DNA of 64,000 nt, taken from contig NZ_CP009285.1 in NCBI RefSeq assembly GCF_000758665.1, positions 1,860,001-1,924,000 on the forward strand, in the 5' to 3' direction. The DNA is from Paenibacillus borealis (GTDB lineage Bacteria; Bacillota; Bacilli; Paenibacillales; Paenibacillaceae). The notes under the pieces are model-generated. The model saw nothing but the letters and a program-made list of their open reading frames with translations, was not told the DNA's origin and searched no databases. A program made the position numbers and the translations under genes. Below, one piece after another: positions 8,358-17,000 of the stretch (position 1 is its first letter; each line of letters starts with the position of its first letter).

Positions 8358-8652
8358 CTCAGATAAAGAATATGGAAGCTTTTATTATAACATATAACAT
8401 TCAGAAGGCAGCCAATCTAATATGCTCCCCATATACTAAGTTTGTGAAATTGCTATATGGGGGGGCATTTTATGGATCAAAGATATTACACTAAACGAAG
8501 AATTGAATATGAAAATAAAAGCATATTTTTAATAAAAAAGATGTGAAGGGCTTTATTGTAAAATGTTACTAAATAGTGTAAAATCGCCATTAGGTTTATA
8601 TAGGGAATTTTGAAATATATATTAGTGTAATTCACGTGAAAGAGGGTTATAA
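8358..8652. other. Gene-free spacer upstream of the biosynthetic operon
   Basis: About 295 bp with no supportable gene. It contains a stem-loop (8422-8468: ATGCTCCCCATATA pairing with TATATGGGGGGGCAT) followed by a short TTTA, perhaps a weak terminator, and the operon promoter near 8556-8584. Composition is strongly AT-rich. Confidence 0.6.
8556..8584 (+). promoter_or_regulatory. Candidate promoter of the PKS operon
   Basis: TTGTAA (8556-8561), exactly 17 bp, then TAAAAT (8579-8584), about 70 bp before the first gene. This is the only good sigma-A-type promoter I see ahead of the roughly 43-kb run of plus-strand genes. Confidence 0.55.
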
Positions 8653-9705
8653 ATGTTATTAGAAATCGCCCCCGTTTCGGATAAGAACCACACCTGTCTG
8701 GAGAGTGTATACGCTACATTTCTGTTGTGGAACCAAAAGAGATATGAATTGCTTTTTGCTGGCTCCTGGAGCTTCTATCTGGAAGAGACCGATAGTATTT
8801 TTGGAACAAGACTTTCTAACGATAGAGGGGGAGCTTGGAGAAATACTTTGCAGGACCAGTATATGGAGCAATATTACGGTATAAAAGTGGTTTGGCACGA
8901 AACGGAAAATTTTGAAGAGTTAACACGAATTGTCGATGAGAATTTGAACAAATGTCTTCCAACCTGCATTTGTCTGGACTCCTATTGGTGTCCATGGGTC
9001 CCGTCATATCAAATCTATGATACGCCCCATTATTTTCTTATTGTCGGTAAAGATGATATCAGTGGAAACTACTTCTGTACAGATCCTCAATATCCGGCAC
9101 AGATTCATGAATTGACTCTTTATAATTTCGAGAAGGGTTTTTACGAAGAGGAACGGTTAAATCAGGAGTATGGTAAAGCGATTGTAGATGGATTCGGGGG
9201 ATGTGCCTCCTTTTTCATTGGTGGATGTGAAAAGGAAATCAACTATATAAGTATCTTGGAAGAAGCTTTGGCTGCAGTGTTCAAGGGGAGTGGAGGGAAA
9301 TCAGACTTTCATTATATGAGAGCGTTTGCAGATGAACTTGGGCAGATGGAGAATATTCTGCCGGAACTTCCCAAATTATCAGAAGTGGACCCGCATCATT
9401 CGTGGATATTTAGACGATTGGAGCATATTGCCTGGGGAAGGTTGAATTTTGCTAGGTTATTGAGAAGTTTCTATTCACAACACCCCCATGTTGAATTACT
9501 AGAGCTTGAGAATCAATTTGAGACGGGGGCGAAAAAATGGGAGAATATCAACTTCATGCTGCTGAAGGCATGCTATTTATTGGAACATGCAGGGCCGCTG
9601 CTTAAAAAAATTTCCGGTAACTTATACAGTCTTGCAAAATACGAGGAAGAAATTGCTGAAGGAATTAAATCAGTTTTACAAAGAACGAAAGGAGCAGCAA
9701 ATTAA
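8653..9705 (+). CDS. BtrH N-terminal-domain-like protein (acyltransferase/peptidase fold)
   Basis: A 350-residue protein resembling the BtrH_N family. It shows NHTCLES (Cys15), TPHYFLIVGKDD (His126) and NYFCTDPQY (Asp144), a Cys-His-Asp set with papain/C39-like order. The last 150 residues are helical, as in the other copies here. In butirosin biosynthesis BtrH moves an acyl chain from a carrier protein to an amine of the aminoglycoside. By analogy this protein should take an acyl chain from one of the cluster's carrier proteins. It is the first gene of the operon and its stop overlaps the NRPS start by one base. Its acceptor is unknown. A peptidase role is the alternative. Confidence 0.75.
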   Translation: MLLEIAPVSDKNHTCLESVYATFLLWNQKRYELLFAGSWSFYLEETDSIFGTRLSNDRGGAWRNTLQDQYMEQYYGIKVVWHETENFEELTRIVDENLNKCLPTCICLDSYWCPWVPSYQIYDTPHYFLIVGKDDISGNYFCTDPQYPAQIHELTLYNFEKGFYEEERLNQEYGKAIVDGFGGCASFFIGGCEKEINYISILEEALAAVFKGSGGKSDFHYMRAFADELGQMENILPELPKLSEVDPHHSWIFRRLEHIAWGRLNFARLLRSFYSQHPHVELLELENQFETGAKKWENINFMLLKACYLLEHAGPLLKKISGNLYSLAKYEEEIAEGIKSVLQRTKGAAN

Positions 9706-12101
9706 TGGCGTTGCAGAATGATTACCAAGGAACACTCGTTAATCCGAATGATACATACCGCATATATCCGCTTGAGAAAACAATACATATGCTGTTTGAA
9801 GAACAAGTGACAAGAACGCCTGACAAAACTGCGCTTGGGTTTAAAGGAAAGCGCTTAACTTATGAGGAACTGAATAAGCAAGCCAATAGACTGGCCCGTC
9901 TCTTAAGATCAAAAGGGGTCAAAACGGATAGTATTGTGTCGGTAATGGTTGAGAGATCTATGGATATGCTGATAGCTGTAATTGCTATTCTAAAGGCCGG
10001 TGGAGCTTTCTTGCCCATCGATCCCCACTTTCCAGCGTCACGGATCGAATACATGCTTTTGGACAGCACAACTAAACTCCTGATTACACAGGATAGTCTC
10101 AGTGATAATATCTGTGCTTCATATGATGGTGAGATTCTCTCTTTGGATCAAAATACTTGGTCTCATGAAGATGACTCCAATCTAACGCATACCGGAAGCG
10201 GAAACGATCTGGCGTATGTGATTTATACCTCCGGTTCTACGGGAAAGCCAAAAGGAGTTATGATTGAACATCAATCCGTGCACAATTTCATTATAGGTAT
10301 GACAGAAGCAATTGATTTAGACCCTGTATACACTATCGTTTCAGTAACAACGATGTCTTTCGATATATTTATCTTCGAAACCCTGCTGCCCTTAACTCGT
10401 GGTCTAAAAATTGTTCTTGCGGATCCAAAAGAATTGTACAGCAGTATCGGTATCAGCGAGATCAACATAATTCAGACTACACCCTCTACAATGCTTCTTT
10501 TACTAAATGATCCTGCGAATGAAGACATTATCATGAATCTTCGAGTAATTATGCTTGGGGGTGAACCGTTTCCCGCTGTTTTGCTTGATAAGCTAAAAGT
10601 AAAAACTTCTGCAAAGATATATAACATGTATGGTCCTACCGAAACAACGATTTGGTCCTCTGTCAAAGACTTGACTCATACGAATGATATAACATTAGGA
10701 AATCCTATAGCCAACACAAAACTTCATGTGCTGAACGAATCTCTTATTCCAGTACGCGATGGAGAGATTGGTGAATTGTTTATTTCCGGCGATGGCTTGG
10801 CCAGGGAATATTTGAATAAGCCTGAGCTGACGGACGAAAGATTCATAAGGAATTCGTCTGAGGTCCCAGGGGCAAGGATGTATCGCACCGGTGATTTAGT
10901 CAGGCGGAACGGTAACGGTGAATTAACCTTTCACGGAAGAGTAGATAATCAGGTAAAAATCAGAGGCTTCCGAATTGAGCTGGGAGATATTGAAGAGCAT
11001 CTCAGCAAATTCGATGGATTGAAGGAATGTGCTGTTACAGCAAAGGTGAACAAGTCGGGAGACTTCTACTTGGTTGCTTACTATGTCGCAGAAAAGCAGT
11101 ATGAAGCGTCCCATTTCATTAGGTATCTGTCTGACTTCATTCCGGAATACATGATTCCCGGTTTTTATTTACATATTGATTCTATCCCACGAACACCAAA
11201 CGGTAAATTGGACAGACGGTCGTTACCGGAACCGGATAACAGCCGCCCAATGCTTGAGACTAACTATGTTACACCTATTACTCTAGTTGAAAAGAAAATT
11301 GTTGAAATATGGATGAAGATCCTAGGGATGGATTTAGTAGGTATACATGATAACTTTTTTGAATTGGGCGGTAATTCTATTCTTCTGTCAGTGGCACATG
11401 CCGAGATTAAAAGAAATATACACCACGAGCTTGCTCTACCGGATTTATTCTCTAATCCAACGGTCTCCACATTGGCCGGATATATTTCTAAGGCCGTTAA
11501 TTCCGTTACCTCCAAACCGATTGAAGGGCTGCAATTTCCAACTGACTTCTTAACGTGCACACGTTTTCCGGGAGATACGGTGGGTTTAACCCATACGTTT
11601 AATCAGGATATTTGTCACACATTAACACAAATATGTGGAGAAGGAATCGATCTGGAGGATATCTTCGCCGGTGCATTCGCTTATGTTCTTTCAGAAACAT
11701 GCAGCAGTAGTGATATTATCCTGAATATTCCCCAAAATGATGGTGTTAATTTTATTTCAATTGAAACCAACCTCGATAAATTCGATGCCTTCGAAGAGAT
11801 ATTTAAGCACCTGCACTACAGTCAACGGGGGGCTAACCCGAGGAATCAATTTTCGATTGAGGAACTAAGCAACGCTGCCTGGCAGGGCGGAGTTGTACAT
11901 CCGGTTTTTGGCAAGTTTAGTCTAATGCAACAGCAATTTACGGAGTTGTTTGGCTTAGTTGGTTGCATCAAAGAAGCAAATGGACAAATTGAATTGATTT
12001 TTAGGCATGATGGCAGGATGCAGGCCCCTAAGATGAAGGAAGTCTTTAAGAACTATATTAAAGCAATTAAAGCTATAGCAAATTTAAATGAGAATAGGTG
12101 A
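9705..12101 (+). CDS. NRPS adenylation-carrier protein with truncated condensation-like tail
   Basis: A 798-residue protein. The A domain (about residues 25-500) shows YTSGSTGKPKG (A3), YNMYGPTETT (A5), YRTGDLVRR (A7) and NGKLDRRSL (A10). Reading the binding-pocket positions against GrsA by eye gives D-I-F-Q-M-G-M-I-W, closest to known glycine codes. A PCP follows, with the phosphopantetheine serine at 558 (LGGNS). The final 180 residues resemble only the C-terminal half of a condensation domain and lack HHxxxDG, so they probably serve as an interface and not as a catalyst. As the only A domain of the PKS part, it likely loads the starter amino acid for the first KS. Confidence 0.88.
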   Translation: MALQNDYQGTLVNPNDTYRIYPLEKTIHMLFEEQVTRTPDKTALGFKGKRLTYEELNKQANRLARLLRSKGVKTDSIVSVMVERSMDMLIAVIAILKAGGAFLPIDPHFPASRIEYMLLDSTTKLLITQDSLSDNICASYDGEILSLDQNTWSHEDDSNLTHTGSGNDLAYVIYTSGSTGKPKGVMIEHQSVHNFIIGMTEAIDLDPVYTIVSVTTMSFDIFIFETLLPLTRGLKIVLADPKELYSSIGISEINIIQTTPSTMLLLLNDPANEDIIMNLRVIMLGGEPFPAVLLDKLKVKTSAKIYNMYGPTETTIWSSVKDLTHTNDITLGNPIANTKLHVLNESLIPVRDGEIGELFISGDGLAREYLNKPELTDERFIRNSSEVPGARMYRTGDLVRRNGNGELTFHGRVDNQVKIRGFRIELGDIEEHLSKFDGLKECAVTAKVNKSGDFYLVAYYVAEKQYEASHFIRYLSDFIPEYMIPGFYLHIDSIPRTPNGKLDRRSLPEPDNSRPMLETNYVTPITLVEKKIVEIWMKILGMDLVGIHDNFFELGGNSILLSVAHAEIKRNIHHELALPDLFSNPTVSTLAGYISKAVNSVTSKPIEGLQFPTDFLTCTRFPGDTVGLTHTFNQDICHTLTQICGEGIDLEDIFAGAFAYVLSETCSSSDIILNIPQNDGVNFISIETNLDKFDAFEEIFKHLHYSQRGANPRNQFSIEELSNAAWQGGVVHPVFGKFSLMQQQFTELFGLVGCIKEANGQIELIFRHDGRMQAPKMKEVFKNYIKAIKAIANLNENR

Positions 12102-12105
12102 GCAT

Positions 12106-13374
12106 ATGAAAAAAATAGCCTTTCTGTTTCCAGGACAAGGTTCCCAATACCCGGGTATGGGAAAAGGTTTTTATGAAAGTAACCAATCTGTAAAACGAGT
12201 ATTTGAGGAAGTCAGTGATTCTTTGGGCATAGATATGGCCAAGCTTTGTTTTGAAAGTACCCCTGCAGAATTAGTGAAGACCGAGAATACTCAGCCTGCA
12301 ATCCTTACTGTAAGTGTAGCCATGTTTCAAATCTTTATGGATAGGGTTGGCGCAGAGCCTGATTACCTTGCCGGCCACAGCTTGGGAGAGTTCTCTGCTC
12401 TAGTCTGTGCGGGAGGAATCGGGTTAGGTGATGCTGCGAGAATTGTAAGACAACGGGGAAGATTCATGCAGGAAGCAGTGTCACTTGGAGCAGGGGCTAT
12501 GGCTGCGATAAGTGGGATTGACCTGGACAGCATAAAGAAACAATGTTTGCTATTACAGCATGAAGGGAAAGCGGTTGTAATATCCAATTACAACTCTCCC
12601 GACCAGACTGTCATTTCAGGAACTGCGGCAGGGGTCGAAGAAGCGAGTAGAGAGTTAACTAAACATGGAGCGACAGCCATCCCATTGCATGTTAGCGCGC
12701 CATTTCACAGTCAATTGATGACTGCAGCAGCGGATAAACTCGGAGATGAATTGGAAAAGTACACCTATCATCCTTTAAAGTGGCCCGTAATTTCTAATGT
12801 AACCGCTCTACCTTATCAGAATGAGCATATAATTAAAAACCTTCTCGCTGAACAAATGTCCAAGCCGGTACAGTGGGTTTACACAATGAATTATTTAGCA
12901 TCGGAGGGAGTGCAAGCATTCATTGAGCTTGGACCTAAGGATGTATTAAAAAAATTAGCGATGGTAAATACACCTAAACTGGAAGCTTATTCTTTTGATA
13001 AACCGGAGGATATGGATCAAATCAGCAGTTTGAGCGATGATGAGCCTCAAACGAAGAATTTCAGCAAAATTAAGCTCTTAACCAGGTCCCTGGCTATAGC
13101 TATATGTACACCGAATAAGAATTGGGATGATATGGAATATCGTCAAGGTGTTATTGAGCCGTATAAACGGATTGAAAGAATGGTAGAGGACTTAGAGCAG
13201 AACATGTTAGAACCTACAACAGAACAAATGAGTGAGGCGCTGGAGATGTTGCTCTCAGTCTTTCGTACAAAACGTACACCTATCGAAGAGCAAAAACAGA
13301 GATTCAATCAATTAATTAGTGAGCTTGGTATGGAAGAGTTTATTACCGGTGTGATTACAGTCTCTATGGGATAA
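12106..13374 (+). CDS. Discrete (trans-acting) malonyl-CoA:ACP acyltransferase
   Basis: A 422-residue protein of FabD fold with FLFPGQGSQYPGMG at the N-terminus and the nucleophile motif GHSLGEFSAL (Ser92). A helical tail of about 110 residues beyond the AT domain has no clear match. None of the seven PKS proteins contains an AT domain, so this enzyme should supply malonyl units to all of them, the defining feature of trans-AT PKS. The gene overlaps the NRPS end slightly. The ATG at 12106 begins the typical KKIAFLFPGQG segment, and an upstream ATG at 12088 is less likely. Confidence 0.92.
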   Translation: MKKIAFLFPGQGSQYPGMGKGFYESNQSVKRVFEEVSDSLGIDMAKLCFESTPAELVKTENTQPAILTVSVAMFQIFMDRVGAEPDYLAGHSLGEFSALVCAGGIGLGDAARIVRQRGRFMQEAVSLGAGAMAAISGIDLDSIKKQCLLLQHEGKAVVISNYNSPDQTVISGTAAGVEEASRELTKHGATAIPLHVSAPFHSQLMTAAADKLGDELEKYTYHPLKWPVISNVTALPYQNEHIIKNLLAEQMSKPVQWVYTMNYLASEGVQAFIELGPKDVLKKLAMVNTPKLEAYSFDKPEDMDQISSLSDDEPQTKNFSKIKLLTRSLAIAICTPNKNWDDMEYRQGVIEPYKRIERMVEDLEQNMLEPTTEQMSEALEMLLSVFRTKRTPIEEQKQRFNQLISELGMEEFITGVITVSMG

Positions 13375-13386
13375 GGAGCAGGAATT

Positions 13387-13995
13387 ATGAAGTTTATCGA
13401 ATTTCTGAAAAATAGATATATATTAGTCCTAATTTCAGCATTAGTGCTAGTGTTCATTATCGTTTTGATTAATGTAATGAATGCCAGAGATACTAAAAAG
13501 CCGGATGTGGAGATTGGATATGTAACAGGTGGCCAACTTATTCCTCATGAGGTGGAGCAAAGACTGAAGGAAGTTATTCTTCCTTTAATAGATGACGTTA
13601 CAGGGGATGGTAAGAAGAAAATAAGATTTATCCCTCTTACTGGCCTCAGGATTGATCTTGAATTCACATCTGAAGGTACGCAAATCATGTTGATGAACCT
13701 AGGAACATTCGATAAATTTGCTGGTCTTGGAGCCTTCGATAGTTTGGATAGTTACACTCTTGACTACAAGCTGGACACGAAGTTATTTCCCGAGGTTAGG
13801 GTCAAAGCTGAAGATACTAATGAGGCCCATGTGTATGCCATACCAGTGAGTGAAATTGCTCTATTGAGTAAAAACGGCTTTCCTGTGGAGGATTACTATC
13901 TGGCTATCCGGAAGCCGAGATCCGATCAGAAATTGTCAATGGATAAAAATGAAAATGCACATATTATTCTCAAAGAAATACTGGCTCTTCAATAA
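13387..13995 (+). CDS. Membrane-anchored protein of unknown function
   Basis: A 202-residue protein with a single N-terminal membrane helix (about residues 10-30, ILVLISALVLVFIIVLI) preceded by KNR, so the remaining 165 residues are probably outside the membrane. The rest is mixed alpha/beta with no motif I recognise. It follows the acyltransferase gene by 12 bp and precedes the first PKS gene by about 60 bp, so it is part of the operon. A single-pass extracytoplasmic protein in this position is unusual. It might serve product export, immunity or membrane anchoring of the megasynthase. Confidence 0.7.
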   Translation: MKFIEFLKNRYILVLISALVLVFIIVLINVMNARDTKKPDVEIGYVTGGQLIPHEVEQRLKEVILPLIDDVTGDGKKKIRFIPLTGLRIDLEFTSEGTQIMLMNLGTFDKFAGLGAFDSLDSYTLDYKLDTKLFPEVRVKAEDTNEAHVYAIPVSEIALLSKNGFPVEDYYLAIRKPRSDQKLSMDKNENAHIILKEILALQ

Positions 13996-14056
13996 AACCA
14001 AGTGACTGATATCCATAATTAAAAGAGAAATATTACTTTCTATGCGAGGAATGTCT

Positions 14057-17000
14057 ATGGATAAGATTAAGAAATACATATATAGGCAGGTTGCGGCTCA
14101 AAAGCTGACGAAGGAAGCAGCAAAAGAGATGCTGATGGAGCTTCAGGTGCACCCGGAAAAAACGGTAATTAAGGACCAGGTAGCCATCATCGGAATCGGG
14201 CTGCGTTTCCCCGATTCCGATTCTCCAGAGGAATACTGGTCGAATCTTTGTAAAGGCAACATTAGCATTAAGGATTTCCCGGAGGAGCGGCTAATGGATA
14301 TACCCGAAGGCCGGAGGAGGACGGGGAACATCAGGGTAAAGAGGGGCGGGTACTTATCCAATATCGACGCCTTCGATGCCGGGTACTACAACATCGCGCC
14401 GAGCGAAGCGAAATATATGAATCCGTTGCAGCGGGTATTTCTAGAATCGGCAACGGAAGCGGTTCAGGATGCGGGCTATGAAGGGAAACGGATCAGAAAG
14501 ACGAGAACCGGTGTCTACGTCGGAGTCGACCACACCTCGAAGCCGGAATATCCATTCGGGGAAGACAAGAACAATCCCTTGGCGATCACGGGAGCGTGGA
14601 CGGGAATATTGGCCAGCCGGGTATCCTATGTGTTTAACCTCCGGGGGCCGAGCATCGTGATTGATACGGCCTGCTCATCGGGGTTGGTCGCTGTACACAC
14701 AGCATGCAAAGCGATACAGGACCACGAATGTGACATGGCTATTGCAGGCGGTATAAGCATGGAGCTGGAACCGGCGTTCGAAGAGGATGCACTAAGCATG
14801 GTGGCATCCAAGGATGACAAAGTTAGGACGTTTGATAATAATGCCAACGGAACTGTATGGGGCGAAGGAGTGGGAGTGGTGGTCCTGAAGCCGCTGAGGA
14901 AAGCGGTGGAGGACAAGGACCACATTTATGCGGTAATCAAGGGGAGTGCAGTCAACAATGATGGGACGAGCAACGGGATTACAGCGCCGGATGCAGAAGC
15001 CCAGGAAGAAGTGTTGATGGGCGCCTGGGAGGATGCGGGGATCCATCCGGAAAGTCTATCCTACATAGAGGCGCATGGAACGGGAACGGTGTTAGGTGAT
15101 CCGATTGAAGTAAAGGGCCTGACCAGCGCATTTTCCCGGTACACGGACAAGAAGCAATTTTGCGGAATCGGGTCGGTCAAGACGAACATTGGTCATACGG
15201 TGGCAGCGTCGGGAATGGCTTCGTTGCTGAAGGTGGTGCTGTCGCTTCAAAAGAGAATGATACCTGGAACCCGGCATTTTGAAGCTCCCAACCGGTACAT
15301 TAATTTTCCGGGCAGTCCACTGTATATGGTGGACAAGACAAGAGAGTGGACAGAAGAGAAGGGGCCAAGACGGGCGGGGGTCAGTGCGTTTGGCTTTAGC
15401 GGGACCAACTGCCATATGGTACTGGAAGAAGCAAGTGGGCCGGAGACAGGATCAGAAGCGGGCGGGCTGGAAGGACTGATGCTGTCAGCCAAAACAACGA
15501 AAGCATTGCTTAAGCTGCTGGAAGCATATAAAGGGTATTTAGAGCGCAATCAAGGGGTCAGCAAAGAAGCGCTGAGCTACACAGCGAACACGGGCAGGGA
15601 GCATCATGCCTATAGAATTGCGATTACTTATGAAGAAACAAAGGAATTGAAGGAGAAAGTAACCGGGTTGGTGCAGCAGGGTCTGAGGGGAAACGTGGAA
15701 GAAGGCATTTTCTATGAAGCAGCGGGAGATGCGGCAAAAGAAGAAAAGAAGCGGCTCACGGAACTGGCGAAACAGCTAGTGGAGGAAATGAAACATGGAG
15801 ACCGCAGTCCCAAGAAGCTGAAGGAAATGTGCACCTGTTATGTAAAGGGCGCCGAAGTAGATTGGGAAGGTTATTACGAGGGGCAGGGCAGGCGCAAAAT
15901 TAGCTTACCTGTATATCCCTTTGAGAAAAAACGGTTCTGGCTTGATCTTGTAGATAATGGTTTATATCACCAGTCATCATGGGGCAGACGAAATTTAAGG
16001 GAATCGGATAGGATAGCATCCAGTGCAATCACACTAGTGCTTCAAGGTAACTCCAACATGTCTGATTTCATATTAAGAGAGGTTATTTCCAAGCGCAAAC
16101 GAGTTATTACAGTATGTTTAGGTACCCGGTATAGCTGTTCAAGCACGACTAGCTTTATTGTAAATGGATCTGAGGAAGATTACACCAGACTTTTCAAAGA
16201 GATAGGTGAAATCGATATTCAGCAGATTCTCCATCTCCAGACCTTGACTCCCGGAGCTGGAGAAGTTGAGAGTCTTACCGAGTTGCAAGAATACAACGCT
16301 AGAGGGTTACATAGTCTATTTAATCTTACAAGAGCTCTTCTCAAATCGCATAATACGGGGAAAATATTACTCAATGTAATCACCCCGTATGCTAACCCCG
16401 TTACAGAAGCACAGAAGTATATTAATCCCCATGGGGGAGCACTGTCTGCAATGGGAAAGGTGATCCGGTTGGAGCATCCTCAAATTCAGTGCAGAATAAT
16501 TGATATTGACGGGATTACGGATGTACAGGAAATATGGAAGGATATAGACCGGGAGCACGGGGAATATGCGGTTGCTTACCGGGACGGCCACCGATATGTT
16601 GAACATTTCAGAAGTTTGCATATGGTCGGTGAAAGTGACCAGCAAATCGAGATCAAAAATGACGGGGTATATGTAATAACCGGAGGAACTGGCGGAATTG
16701 GGCTAGAGCTTGCGTATTATTTATCCAAGAAGAATAGGGTTAGGATTGTACTGATTAATCGTTCTTCCTTTCCTGAACCTTCTGAATGGGACAGTGTTCT
16801 AGGGTTAAACAGAGACGAGCAGATTTGTAGTAAAATCAAAAAAATGAAACAAATTACAAATTCCGGCTCGCGACTAGAATTACATTGTGCAGATGTAAGC
16901 GATCTGGAGGAAATGAGTAAGGCATTACATAAGATACGAAATAAACATGGAAGAATCCATGGGGTGATTCATGGAGCAGGGATTGCCGGCACAGATGAAT

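Noticed and set aside
8422..8468. Riboswitch or transposon end
   Set aside because: It is only a simple stem-loop with no conserved junction, target duplication or partner copy.
8653..9705. C39 bacteriocin leader peptidase
   Set aside because: There is no fused ABC transporter and no double-glycine precursor peptide in the window; the helical C-terminal half and PKS fusion of relatives fit BtrH better.
15092..15549. Minus-strand ORFs over the repeated KS regions
   Set aside because: They recur only because the KS is repeated, and they mirror the coding frame of the KS.
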